NCBI GenBank assembly: GCA_937952235.1
Contig: CALFZM010000180.1
Coordinates: 1-42,732, forward strand
Direction: 5' to 3'
Origin: an uncultured Opitutia bacterium
GTDB taxonomy: Bacteria; Verrucomicrobiota; Verrucomicrobiia; Opitutales; Opitutaceae
Length of the DNA stretch: 42,732 bases
This document shows positions 15,924-24,696 of the stretch, in pieces. Numbering within the stretch: position 1 is the stretch's first letter; each line of letters opens with the position of its first letter. The position numbers and the translations under genes were made by a program. The notes beneath the pieces were generated by a model. It was given only the letters and a program-made list of their open reading frames with translations. It did no database searches and was not told where the DNA came from.

Positions 15924-17097
15924 GCGTGAGGCCCGCGCTGTGTTCCCGCTGCAGCAGCACGCCGGCGGTGACGGCGACGGCCGCGAGCGCGACGGTGCAG
16001 CCGCCGAGGATGAGCCGCGCGCGGCCGGTGCGGTTGAAGGTGGCGGCGACGCAGATCGAGAGGACCGCGAGCGTGACGGTGGCGGCGAGTCCGGCGAGAC
16101 TGCCGGTGAGCAGCCACCAGGCGAGCGCGGCAAGACCGGCCAGGAACGCGCCGCCGAACCAGGCCGCGCCGCGGCGCTGATCGCGCGTGAGCACGTGCCG
16201 CCCGAAGCGGTCGAAGCAAAGCAGGAGGTTGAACAGCGGCATCGCCGTCCATGACAGATAGATGAAGGCGTAGAACAGCCCGAGCAGCGGCCACCACAGC
16301 CAGTTGAGGTGCGGTTGCGCGTCCGACAGCCCGCGGGCGATCCGTCCGGCGAAGAAGATGCCGATGATGAAGGCCCACTGGAAGCGCTGGGACTGGCGCG
16401 CCTGCCAGAGGAAGTAGGCGAGCATCGCGCGGTACACCGGGTTCCGCGCCTTCAGTGCCTCGAGCATGCCCTGTTGCGCGTATTCGAGTTCCGGATCCAG
16501 CCGGAGCGCCTCGCGGAAGTGATCCTGCGCGCGGCGGGGATCGTTCCGGTGCAGGCAGTTCCAGCCCTGGTTGGCGTGCGAGAACGCATTCTCGGGCGCG
16601 CGTTCGAGCACGTAATCGACCGTCTCCATCGCCTCGGCCTTCCGGCCGAGGCGGACCAGCGCCATCGCTCTAAGGTTGCCGGCGCCCACGTGCTCGGGGT
16701 TGAGCGCGAGCGCGTTGCCGGCGGCGGCCAGCGCCTCCGGCCAGCGCTGGCGCTGCAGCTCGATCGAGGCGAGCAGCGTGAAGTGGTCCGGGTCGCCCGG
16801 ATCGAGCCGCACCGCCTCCTGCGCGGCGCGGAAGGCGTCCTCATGGCGGTCCAGCGCGTGCAGCACGCTCGCGTGCACGTTGTGAAAATACGCCTCATCG
16901 GGCGCGCGTCCGACGGCCGTCTCCGCCGCGCGGAGTGCCTCGGGACCCCGCCCTAGGCCGAGTCGCGCCAGCGCGAGCAGGCTGAGGCCGTAGGGATCAT
17001 CCGGCTCCTGGCCCAGGGCGAGCATCGCCTCGCGCTCGGCATCGGCCGGGCGGGACTGCGCCAGGAGGAGGCGCGCGCGTTCGAGGTGCGCGCTCAT
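15856..17097 (-). CDS. TPR protein with C-terminal membrane domain
   Basis: A 413-residue protein not assigned to a named family. Residues 1-235 are about six tetratricopeptide repeats, for example PDEAYFHNVHASVLHALDRH and ENAFSHANQGWNCLHRNDP. The C-terminal half holds about five to six hydrophobic segments, including WAFIIGIFFAG, LNWLWWPLLGLFYAFIYLSW, AWFGGAFLAGLAALAWWLL and LTTAFAFGFVGFQILANVL. This places the TPR array in the cytoplasm or at the membrane surface. Its ATG (17097) overlaps the stop of the AAA+ gene as ATGA, indicating translational coupling and probably a shared complex. The N-terminal repeats resemble those of the AAA+ partner. Its 3' end overlaps the convergent methyltransferase. 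Confidence 0.8.
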   Translation of the reverse strand: MSAHLERARLLLAQSRPADAEREAMLALGQEPDDPYGLSLLALARLGLGRGPEALRAAETAVGRAPDEAYFHNVHASVLHALDRHEDAFRAAQEAVRLDPGDPDHFTLLASIELQRQRWPEALAAAGNALALNPEHVGAGNLRAMALVRLGRKAEAMETVDYVLERAPENAFSHANQGWNCLHRNDPRRAQDHFREALRLDPELEYAQQGMLEALKARNPVYRAMLAYFLWQARQSQRFQWAFIIGIFFAGRIARGLSDAQPHLNWLWWPLLGLFYAFIYLSWTAMPLFNLLLCFDRFGRHVLTRDQRRGAAWFGGAFLAGLAALAWWLLTGSLAGLAATVTLAVLSICVAATFNRTGRARLILGGCTVALAAVAVTAGVLLQREHSAGLTLTTAFAFGFVGFQILANVLATR

Positions 17098-18551
17098 TTG
17101 GCGATCTTCATGTAGGCGAGGATGTCGTCGTACAGGCCGCTCTGGTTGGCGTAGAGCGCATGATTGCGCGCGGTCTGGAACCAGTCGCGCACGGTCGGCT
17201 TGTGCTGCTTCGTCGCCTCGAGCAGGTCGCGGCCGGAAAGCGGCTGGAGCCGGCCGGCTTTCATGGCGTCGCGCAGGCGGGCCTCGACGGCGACGTCGAC
17301 CACGGCCTTCAGGTCCGCGCCGGAAAAGCCCTCGGTCTTCTTCGCCAGCGCATCGAAATCGATCGCCTCGACCGGCTTGCCCTTGAGCAGCAGCCGCAGG
17401 ATCGCGGCGCGGGCCGGGAGGTCGGGCGGCGGCACGAACAGGATGCGATCGAACCGGCCCGGCCGGCGGAACGCCGGGTCGAGGTGCCAGGGGGCGTTGG
17501 TCGCCGCGAGGATGAGCACGCCTTCGTTGGCGGCCGACACGCCGTCGAGCTCGGACAGGAACTGGTTGATGATCTGCCGTCCGCCGCTCTTCAGCATGTC
17601 CGTGCGATTCGCCCCGAGGGCGTCGACTTCGTCGAAGAACAGCACGCAGGGCCGGTTGGCCCGCGCCTGTTCGAAGATCGCGTGGAGGTTCTTTTCGCTC
17701 TGGCCGACCCAGAGGTCGAGGATCTCGCTGATGCCGACGGCGAGGAAGCCCGCCTGCACCTCGCCGGCGGTGGCGCGCGCGAGATAGGTCTTCCCGCAGC
17801 CCGGCGGCCCGTAGAGCAGGATGCCGCCGCCGACCTTCTTGCCATAGGCCTTGAAGAGCTCGGGCTGCTGCAGCGGCAGGATGATCTTCATCCGGACCTC
17901 CTCCTTCACCCGCTCCATGCCGCCCACGTCGGCAAACGTGAGCGTCGGCCGCTCCGGCAATTCGGCCGCACGATCGGTCGGCGCCTCGCCGGCCGCCGCG
18001 CGCGCCGCCTCCGCCTCCGTCGTGTCGTCGCCGGCGGATGCCGTCAGAAAGTCCGGTTCGTCGTCTTCGCCGGCGGCCGGCTCCCGGGCAGGTGGGGGCG
18101 CGGCGGGCGCCGGAGCCGGCGCCGGCCGCGCCGGCAGATAGGCCGCCAGTTCCGCCTCGAGCTCGCGATCGGCGAGGGCGGCGTCGGCGACGCGGGCGCG
18201 ATGATATTGCTGGGCGGCGAGCCGTGGCTCGCCGGCGTGCAGCGCGAGCCGGGCGTGCAGGAGCAGGGCGCGCGGCGGAGGCTGGGCCGGCTTGACGAGG
18301 TCCTCCACGATCACCAGCGCCGCGCCGTGCTTGCCCTGCTGGAAGAAAGCCGCGGCGAGCCCCAGGCGGGCGGCGAGGCTGCCGGGGTCGAGCGCCAGGG
18401 CGCGTTTGAAGAACGCCTCCGCCTCGTTGAAGCCGCCGCTGCGCAGGACCAGCTCGGCGACGTGCAGCAGCAGCGGCGCGTTGTCCGGCGAGAAACGCAG
18501 GGCTTCCCGGAGGGCGGGGGGAACGAGCGGTGAGTCGAGCGCGTCGGACAT
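17094..18551 (-). CDS. TPR-AAA+ ATPase (CDC48/FtsH-like AAA domain)
   Basis: A 485-residue protein with an N-terminal TPR region (about residues 5-130), a Pro/Ala/Asp/Glu-rich linker (140-200) and one AAA domain (205-430). The AAA motifs are complete: Walker A GPPGCGKT (248-255), Walker B LFFDEVDA (304-311), sensor 1 TN (351-352), and arginine-finger region FRRPGRFDR (361-369). FADVGGMERVKEEV is the classic CDC48/FtsH-type entry, but no protease domain is present. The C-terminal tail (KPTVRDWFQTARNHALYANQ) is helical. It probably remodels proteins, using the membrane TPR partner encoded by the overlapping downstream gene. The target is unknown. It is a single-AAA-domain ATPase, not a full two-ring CDC48. 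Confidence 0.88.
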   Translation of the reverse strand: MSDALDSPLVPPALREALRFSPDNAPLLLHVAELVLRSGGFNEAEAFFKRALALDPGSLAARLGLAAAFFQQGKHGAALVIVEDLVKPAQPPPRALLLHARLALHAGEPRLAAQQYHRARVADAALADRELEAELAAYLPARPAPAPAPAAPPPAREPAAGEDDEPDFLTASAGDDTTEAEAARAAAGEAPTDRAAELPERPTLTFADVGGMERVKEEVRMKIILPLQQPELFKAYGKKVGGGILLYGPPGCGKTYLARATAGEVQAGFLAVGISEILDLWVGQSEKNLHAIFEQARANRPCVLFFDEVDALGANRTDMLKSGGRQIINQFLSELDGVSAANEGVLILAATNAPWHLDPAFRRPGRFDRILFVPPPDLPARAAILRLLLKGKPVEAIDFDALAKKTEGFSGADLKAVVDVAVEARLRDAMKAGRLQPLSGRDLLEATKQHKPTVRDWFQTARNHALYANQSGLYDDILAYMKIAK

Positions 18552-18588
18552 CCGGCCGCATCATGCGGCTGGCCGATGACCGGCCGAG

Positions 18589-18999
18589 CTATTTCTGCGG
18601 TGCGTCGGCGGCGCGCACGGGCAGGCCGGCTTCCGTCCACGCTTTCAGGGAGCCGAGGTTGGAGGCCTTGACGCCCTTGGCCTGCAGCGCCGCCGCCACC
18701 GTGCCGGCGCGTCCGCCCGAGCGGCAGTACACGATCACTTCCTTGCCGGGATGCTTCGCCAGAAAGTCCTTCCACTGCTTCTGGTCGCCGTCGAAGTCGC
18801 TTTTCGCCAGGAGTGCAGCCGGAGCGGCCACGCCGGTGTCCTTCCATTCGGGCGCTTCACGGCAGTCGACCAGGACCGCCTTGCCTTCGGCGACCCGTTT
18901 GGCCGCTTCCTGAGGGGCGATCTTGGGCGCCTCGGCGGCGGTGGCAGTGACGCCGGACAGCAACCCGGCGAGGGAAACGAGGAGGGCAACGAGTTTCAT
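18589..18999 (-). CDS. Exported single-domain rhodanese
   Basis: A 136-residue protein with a cleavable signal peptide (residues 1 to about 22, ending ATAAEA), so it acts in the periplasm. The rhodanese domain carries the catalytic cysteine C92 in VIVYCRSGGRAGT; CxxGGR is a standard active-site loop. VLVDCREAPEW is the conserved entry motif. Rhodaneses move sulfane sulfur; the donor and acceptor here are unknown. The sequence is clearly paralogous to the cytosolic rhodanese at 27050-27421, sharing the SD..G...QW..FLA segment before the active site. It lies 37 bp upstream of the AAA+ gene and may be in the same transcript, though a functional link is not evident. The ATG at 18999 is chosen because it gives the signal peptide. 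Confidence 0.88.
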   Translation of the reverse strand: MKLVALLVSLAGLLSGVTATAAEAPKIAPQEAAKRVAEGKAVLVDCREAPEWKDTGVAAPAALLAKSDFDGDQKQWKDFLAKHPGKEVIVYCRSGGRAGTVAAALQAKGVKASNLGSLKAWTEAGLPVRAADAPQK

Positions 19000-19075
19000 A
19001 GGGTGAGATACGGTGGAGTGATTTTTCCCCGCGGGCAAACCGGCAGCACGCGCATCGTCTCCGCGCGCCCCGGCC

Positions 19076-20287
19076 CTACGCCTCGTTGTCCATCCGGACG
19101 GCCTCGCGCAGTTCGTCGAGGAACGAGGGCAGCGCCGATTCGACGCGGTTCCAGTTCGGGATGTGCGGAATCCCGAGCGGATCGTCGAGGAAACTCCGGG
19201 CGGCGATCCGGATGCTGCGCACGAAGGTCGTCACGGCCGTCTCCTCCTCGTGCCGGGGATATTTCAACCCGTTGAGCGCGGCGTCGGCGGCATAGAAGCG
19301 CAGGGTGTCCTCCGCCTGGCGCATGTACGCGCTGAGCAGCGTGTCGAAAACGCCCGTGTCGAGCTTGATGCCTTCCGCCGCCATGCGGTTGAAGAATGCC
19401 CGGGCGATGTCCGCCGCCATCTTGCTCAGGCCGCGCGACGCGTCGCGCACGGACAGATCCTGGTGCTTGTGATCGTAGTTGTCGCACAGCTCCGACTGGC
19501 AGATCGCGCGCGGCGCGCAGTTGCGAAAGACCTCCGAGAGCACGCCGATCTCGAGCGCCCAGTCGTAGGGGATGCGCACGCGCCGCACGACATCGAGGTC
19601 CATCGCGAACTCGCCGGCCAGCGGATACCGGAAGGTGTCCATGTAGACCAGGTACGGGTGCTGGCCGAGGATGCTCTTGCAGGCGCGGAGCAGCGGCGTG
19701 ATCAGCAGGCGCATGACGCGGCCGTTGAGCTTCTCGGTCACGCGGGCGTAATAGCCCTTGCAGAAGTCGAAGCCGAGCGCCGGGTGCGCCACGGGGTAGA
19801 TCACGCGCGCGAGCAGCTCGCGGTTGTAGGTGATGATGTCGCAGTCGTGCACCGCCACCATCCGCGCCTGGTCGCTCGCCAGCACGTAGCCGCAACAGGC
19901 CCAGACGTTGCGGCCCTTGCCGGAGGGGCCGGCGCCGAGCTCGGTGGCTTCGAGCTTGCGAAACAGGTGCTGCATGCGGGGCCCGTCGTTCCACAGGAGC
20001 ACGGGCTGCTGCGGGAGCTGGCTGAAGAACCGGCGGGCTTTCTTCCACTCGCGCTGGTTCGCGCCGTCGATGCCGACGACGATCTGTTTCAGGTATTTGA
20101 CGTTCTTTAGCTCGCGGGCGATCAGCCGCAGCGCCTTGGTGCCGAGCTCGCGCACATGACACGGAAGTACGAGCGCGACCGGCGTTTCACGCACGAACTC
20201 CGTGATATCGCTCTCCAGCCGGGCCACGTTGGGCGGACCGAGTCGGTGAAGGGTCGCGATGGCGCCGGTTTGGAAGAAGTCGGACAT
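19076..20287 (-). CDS. gpgS: GpgS-like glucosyl-3-phosphoglycerate synthase (GT81-type)
   Basis: A 403-residue cytoplasmic GT-A glycosyltransferase. Members of this group join glucose from NDP-glucose to 3-phosphoglycerate, the first step to the compatible solute glucosylglycerate. VALVLPCHVRELG opens the nucleotide-binding fold. The metal-binding DxD is D148/D150 in VAVHDCDIITYNRELL. FDFCKGYYARVTEKLNGRVMR, FRYPLAGEFAMD and IPYDWALEIGVL are the conserved acceptor-side segments. The GH13_18 phosphorylase gene lies 170 bp upstream on the same strand, a pairing typical of glucosylglycerate clusters. A mannosyl- rather than glucosyl-specific enzyme is possible. Confidence 0.78.
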   Translation of the reverse strand: MSDFFQTGAIATLHRLGPPNVARLESDITEFVRETPVALVLPCHVRELGTKALRLIARELKNVKYLKQIVVGIDGANQREWKKARRFFSQLPQQPVLLWNDGPRMQHLFRKLEATELGAGPSGKGRNVWACCGYVLASDQARMVAVHDCDIITYNRELLARVIYPVAHPALGFDFCKGYYARVTEKLNGRVMRLLITPLLRACKSILGQHPYLVYMDTFRYPLAGEFAMDLDVVRRVRIPYDWALEIGVLSEVFRNCAPRAICQSELCDNYDHKHQDLSVRDASRGLSKMAADIARAFFNRMAAEGIKLDTGVFDTLLSAYMRQAEDTLRFYAADAALNGLKYPRHEEETAVTTFVRSIRIAARSFLDDPLGIPHIPNWNRVESALPSFLDELREAVRMDNEA

Positions 20288-20457
20288 GAGCGGACGGTGC
20301 CAGCCGGACGACCAGCACCTGCGGTGCATCCCCGCCTGGAAGCGGCGACGCGCACCAGAAGGAGAACGCCGCGGCTGCGTCTGACAAGCCGCATTCCCGT
20401 GCGAGGGGATGAAATGCTGCGCTCGAGGCGCGGGACGGGCTGGGGCGCGCCCGGCGC

Positions 20458-22209
20458 TCAGCCGGCATCCGCCTCCATCCACGCGACTCCATGCGGCGCC
20501 AGCGACACCGCCAGGCCTTCCCTGTCCACCACCACGGAGTCCGTGGTTTCGCCGGTCAGCGAACGCAGCCGACGGGGAGGGTCGCCCGCGGGGGCGAGGA
20601 GCCGGTGCGGAAGGCGGGTGCGCACGTCCTGCGCGGTGACGTTGTGCACGCAGAGGACGCGGTGCCGGCCATTCGGCGAAGTGCGGAGGACGACGAAGAA
20701 CCGCGGATCCGCGGCGCAGACTTCCTGGGCGCCCGACGGGTGAAATGCCGGTGAGAGCCGGCGGGCCTGCAGGAGCCCGCTCAGCGCGGCGAAGACCCGG
20801 CCGCGGCGCGACCCGGGGGCGGCGAGCTCGCGCTCGAGGTCCGCGCGATCGAGCTTCTCGCGGTTGATCCGGCGGGGCATGCCGCTGGCCTCCGCGGCGC
20901 GGCGGTCGCTGCGCGATCCGAACAGCGAGTGGAAATAGATCCCCGGCATGCCCGCGAGGGCGAGCTGCACCGCGTGGGCGCAGCGGAAGCGGGCGACCGG
21001 CAGCTCCGGCGCCTCGGCCGCGGCCGGGTCCGACAGCGCATCGAACAGGCTGATGTTCATCTCGTACGGGATCGAGCTGCGGTCGGGCAGGTGCTTGTAC
21101 GAGATGAACCCGCCGTGGGCGAGGGTGCGCGCGACCAGGGCGTCGATGTCGGCGGGCGCGAGGATGCCGCGGGCGGGGTTGAGGCCGATGCCGTCGTGCG
21201 AGGCGAGGAAATTGAAAAATGCCGTCTGCGACGACGGCAGCGCGAGCGTCTGCGCCCACCGCGTCAGGTGGGTGGCGTCGCCCTGCGCGAACGTGTGCAG
21301 GACCAGGGGCGGGAGCGCGAAATTGTAGACGAGATGCGCCTCGTTGGTGCCGTCGCCGAAGTACGACAGGTTGTCGCGGTGCGGCACGTTGGTCTCGGTG
21401 ATCAGCAGCGTGCGCGGCGCGAGCTCCTCGAGCACCGCGCGCATGAGCTGCACGACGCGGTGCGTCTGCGGGCGATGCAGGCAGTCGGTGCCGATTTCCT
21501 TCCAGAGGAAGGCGATCGCATCGAGCCGGAGAAACCGTGCGCCCTGGCTCACATAGAACAGCAGCACGTCGAGCAATGCGAGCAGCACGGCGGGCTCGCG
21601 CACGTTCAAGTCCACCTGGTCGGCGCTGAACGTCGTCCACACGCGCCGCGGTCCCGTGGCGGTGGCGAATTCCGTCAGCAGGGGCAGGGCGCGCGGCCGC
21701 ACCACCTGCGAAAGGTCCGGATCGCCGTCGACCGTGACGAAAAAATCCCGGAACGCCGGCTCGCCCGCGCGAAACCGTGCGAACCAGTCGCTCTGCGCCG
21801 AAAGGTGGTTGAAGACGGCGTCGTACATCAGGTCGAAACCCGCGCCCAGCCGGCGGAGGTCGTCCCAGGTGCCGTAGGCAGGTTCGACGGCGTGGAAATC
21901 CTTCACCGCGAAGCCGTCGTCGGACGACCAGGGGTAGAACGGGAGGACGTGAATGCCGCTCACCACGCCCCGCAGGTGCACGCGCGCGAACTCCCCGAGC
22001 GTGTGCAACGGCGCCTCTCCCGGCGTCGTGACCTGGTCCGCATAGGTGATGAGCAGCGCATCGTGCTCGGTGAGCCCGGCGGCGCGGGCCGAGGCGCCGG
22101 GCAGGCGCGCCCGCCAGCGCGCCAGCAGCGATTCGAGTTGCGGCAGCACGTTTCGGCCGGTGCTCGCGCCGTAGAGCGCGGCCAGGTGTTCGCCATAGGA
22201 CTCGCGCAT
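20458..22209 (-). CDS. GH13_18 phosphorylase (glucosylglycerate or sucrose phosphorylase-like)
   Basis: A 583-residue alpha-amylase-fold enzyme. Subfamily GH13_18 phosphorylases split an alpha-glucoside with phosphate to glucose 1-phosphate; known substrates are sucrose, glucosylglycerol and glucosylglycerate. Catalytic residues are nucleophile D230 (FLRLDAIAFLWK), acid/base E272 (LLITETNVPH) and D339 (FNFLASHDGIGLNP). HVLPFYPWSSDDGFAVKDF (88-106) is the subfamily's N-terminal motif. The adjacent GpgS-like gene favours glucosylglycerate as substrate, letting the cell recycle the solute when conditions improve. Sucrose phosphorylase proper cannot be excluded without testing. It is divergent from the glycosyltransferase at 22315 across a 105-bp gap. 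Confidence 0.85.
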   Translation of the reverse strand: MRESYGEHLAALYGASTGRNVLPQLESLLARWRARLPGASARAAGLTEHDALLITYADQVTTPGEAPLHTLGEFARVHLRGVVSGIHVLPFYPWSSDDGFAVKDFHAVEPAYGTWDDLRRLGAGFDLMYDAVFNHLSAQSDWFARFRAGEPAFRDFFVTVDGDPDLSQVVRPRALPLLTEFATATGPRRVWTTFSADQVDLNVREPAVLLALLDVLLFYVSQGARFLRLDAIAFLWKEIGTDCLHRPQTHRVVQLMRAVLEELAPRTLLITETNVPHRDNLSYFGDGTNEAHLVYNFALPPLVLHTFAQGDATHLTRWAQTLALPSSQTAFFNFLASHDGIGLNPARGILAPADIDALVARTLAHGGFISYKHLPDRSSIPYEMNISLFDALSDPAAAEAPELPVARFRCAHAVQLALAGMPGIYFHSLFGSRSDRRAAEASGMPRRINREKLDRADLERELAAPGSRRGRVFAALSGLLQARRLSPAFHPSGAQEVCAADPRFFVVLRTSPNGRHRVLCVHNVTAQDVRTRLPHRLLAPAGDPPRRLRSLTGETTDSVVVDREGLAVSLAPHGVAWMEADAG

Positions 22210-22314
22210 GGAGCGCAGCCTCGTCCGCCTGGGCGGCGAACGCAAGCGCCTCGGCCGGCGGGCGCGCGCGGATCGCGAAAAAAACGAGTCGCACCGGGGG
22301 CGGCGATTCCCACG

Positions 22315-23883
22315 GTGGACGCCTTGAAACTCGTCGTCGTGCACAGCCATTACCGTCCGGGCGGCGTGCGCCGGGTCATCGAGCTCGCGCTTCCCGCCCT
22401 GACCGCGGCGTTGCGCCCGGCGGTGACGGAGATCGTCCTCGCCGGCGGCGAGGCCCCGGAGGACACCTGGCTCGAGCGGGTCCGGCGGCAGGCGGCCGCG
22501 ATCCCGGTCTCCTGCGCCATCGAGCCGCGGGCCGGCTATGTTTCCGAGCACCGTCCCGCACCGGCCGCCGCGGCCCGGCGACTGCGCGCCTGGCTGACCG
22601 CGCTGCTCGCGGGCGCCGCTCCGCGCGGGGCGCTGGTGTGGGCGCACAATCCCGGCCTCGGCCGCAACCTGCTGGTGGCGGATGCGCTCCAGGCCGTCTG
22701 CGCCGCCCGCGCCGTGCCGCTGGTGTTTCACCATCACGACTGGTGGTTCGACAACCGCTGGGCGCGCTGGCCCGAGATGCGCCGGACCGGGTTCGGGTCT
22801 CTCGCCGCCGTGGCGCGGACGATCCTGCCGGCGACCGGTGTCCGGCACGCCGCGATCAACGACGCCGATGCGCGCATCCTGCGGCGCCACTTCGGCTCCG
22901 CCGCCGGCTGGCTGCCCAACCCCGCCGCGCCCTCGGCCCGGCCGGGCCCCGCGGAGATCCGGCGGGCGCGGCGGTGGCTGCGCGCGCGGCTCGGGGACGA
23001 CGCCCCGGTCTGGATCGTGCCGTGCCGCCTGCTGCGGCGGAAGAATCTCGCCGAGGCGCTGCTGCTCACGCGCTGGCTGCGGCCCGAGGCCTGGCTGGTG
23101 ACCACGGGGGCGGCGAGCTCCGCCGAGGAGCAGGCGTATGCTGCGGCGCTGGCCGGCGGCGCGCAGGAACACGGCTGGCGTCTGCGGCTGGGCGTGCTGG
23201 CGGGCGGCGAGGCCGGCAAACCGTCGGTCGACGCCCTCATCGGCGCGAGCGAGGCGGTCCTGCTGACGTCGCTGCAGGAAGGGTTCGGATTGCCGAACCT
23301 TGAGGCCGCCGCCGGGGGCCGGCCGCTGCTTGCGCGCACGCTGCCGAACATCGCGCCGGACCTCGCGCGTTTCGGGTTTCGCTTTCCTCACGCCTACGCG
23401 GAGGTGCAGGTCGATCCCGCGCTCTTCGACGCCGCGGCGGAACGACGGCGGCTGCAGGCGCGCTGGCGCGCGTGGCGCTCCGGGCTGCCGGCTCCGTGCC
23501 GCCCGCTGGCGGGCCGCCCGGAACGGCTGGCCAAGCCTGCGCTGCGCGGGGCCGTGCCATTCAGCCGGCTGACGCTCGCGGCGCAGCTCGAGGTGCTGGC
23601 GCGGCCGCCCGCGGAAACCTGGGCGCGCTGCCTGCCGCTCAACCCCTGGCTGGCCGGCTGGCGCGCGCGGGCGGCGACCGGCCGGCTGCAGGTCTCGACC
23701 TGGCCGGCCGCGGCGACCGCCCGCCTTGACGGCGCCGCGTATGCGCGGCGCTTCGTGCGGTGGCTGCAGTCCGGGCCGCCGCCGCGCTCCGCGGAGGCGG
23801 GAAGGGCCGCGATGGCCGAGTTCATCGAGGCGAAGCTGGCGCCGGAAAACCAGTATCCGCTGCTGTGGAGCAGCCAGCCATGA
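22315..23883 (+). CDS. GT4-type glycosyltransferase in the glucosylglycerate cluster
   Basis: A 522-residue glycosyltransferase with a GT-B fold. The N-terminal domain begins LKLVVVHSHYRPGGVRRVIELAL. VPLVFHHHDWWFDNRW is a His-rich acceptor-side segment. The retaining-enzyme EX7E motif is in SLQEGFGLPNLEAAAGG near residue 325. About 150 residues follow the catalytic core, ending in a conserved-looking SAEAGRAAMAEFIE segment not explained by GT4 alone. The GTG at 22315 is chosen as start since homology begins just after it; a TTG nine bases on is an alternative. Its stop overlaps the HAD gene as ATGA. A sugar-phosphate or glycerate acceptor is suggested by context only. Confidence 0.75.
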   Translation: MDALKLVVVHSHYRPGGVRRVIELALPALTAALRPAVTEIVLAGGEAPEDTWLERVRRQAAAIPVSCAIEPRAGYVSEHRPAPAAAARRLRAWLTALLAGAAPRGALVWAHNPGLGRNLLVADALQAVCAARAVPLVFHHHDWWFDNRWARWPEMRRTGFGSLAAVARTILPATGVRHAAINDADARILRRHFGSAAGWLPNPAAPSARPGPAEIRRARRWLRARLGDDAPVWIVPCRLLRRKNLAEALLLTRWLRPEAWLVTTGAASSAEEQAYAAALAGGAQEHGWRLRLGVLAGGEAGKPSVDALIGASEAVLLTSLQEGFGLPNLEAAAGGRPLLARTLPNIAPDLARFGFRFPHAYAEVQVDPALFDAAAERRRLQARWRAWRSGLPAPCRPLAGRPERLAKPALRGAVPFSRLTLAAQLEVLARPPAETWARCLPLNPWLAGWRARAATGRLQVSTWPAAATARLDGAAYARRFVRWLQSGPPPRSAEAGRAAMAEFIEAKLAPENQYPLLWSSQP

Positions 23884-24602
23884 ACGTGCGCGCGGTCATC
23901 TTCGACGTGTACAAGACGCTGCTGGCCGTCGCACCGCCCGCGCCCGGGAGCGAGGCGGCCTGGGACGAGCTGGCGCGCGCCGCCCTCGGCTCGCCGCCGC
24001 CGTGCACGCTGGCGGAGTTCGTCGCGGCGACCGACGCGCTCATCGCCCGCGAACACGCCGCCGCCCGTGCCGCCGGCATCGCGTTTCCCGAGATCTACTG
24101 GCCCGACGTGGCGGTGGCGGCCTTGCCGGGGCTGGCGGCGCTGCGCGGAACCGCGCTCGACGAATTCCTGCTTGCGCAGAAGGCGCTGCTGCACCGCGTC
24201 AGCCTCATGCCGGGCGCCGTCGCCGCGCTCGCCGCCCTGCGCGCCGCGGCCGTCCCGCTGGGGATCGCGTCCAACGCCCAGCCCTACACCTTGCACGAGC
24301 TGGGGCGGGCGCTGGCGCCCGCCGGCGCGGGCCTGGCGTGGTTCGAACCGGACCTGTGCTTCTGGTCGTTCGCCCATGGCTTCAGCAAGCCGGACCCCCA
24401 CGTGTTCCGCCTGCTCACGGCCCGGCTGCGGGCCCGGGGTATCGCGCCCCAGGATACGCTGATGGTCGGCGACCGCATCGACAACGACATCGCGCCCGCG
24501 CGGGCGCAGGGCTGGCGCACCTGGCGCCTCGGTGCGCCGTCGGACCATCCGTCGGAGGGCGGCTGGCCCGCGCTGCAGGCGGCCCTCGCCCGCCGGGGAT
24601 GA
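23880..24602 (+). CDS. HAD-superfamily hydrolase
   Basis: A 240-residue HAD protein. Motif I is FDVYKTLL: the nucleophile Asp is present, but the usual second Asp (DxD) of phosphatases is Tyr, as in L-2-haloacid dehalogenases. Motif II Ser is in GIASNAQPY, motif III Lys in FSKPDPHVF, and motif IV in MVGDRIDNDI. The cap lies between motifs I and II, as in subclass I. ATGA overlap with the upstream glycosyltransferase couples the two genes. In this setting a phosphatase for a glucosyl-phosphoglycerate intermediate would make sense, but the DxY motif argues for caution. Confidence 0.82.
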   Translation: MNVRAVIFDVYKTLLAVAPPAPGSEAAWDELARAALGSPPPCTLAEFVAATDALIAREHAAARAAGIAFPEIYWPDVAVAALPGLAALRGTALDEFLLAQKALLHRVSLMPGAVAALAALRAAAVPLGIASNAQPYTLHELGRALAPAGAGLAWFEPDLCFWSFAHGFSKPDPHVFRLLTARLRARGIAPQDTLMVGDRIDNDIAPARAQGWRTWRLGAPSDHPSEGGWPALQAALARRG

Positions 24603-24696
24603 GGGCCGGCGACGCAGGGGGCCGGCCGCTGCCGCCGCGCGCTGAAATCGCGGCCGCACGTTGCCATCCGCGCCGCCCCCGTCACGTTTTTCCGCC

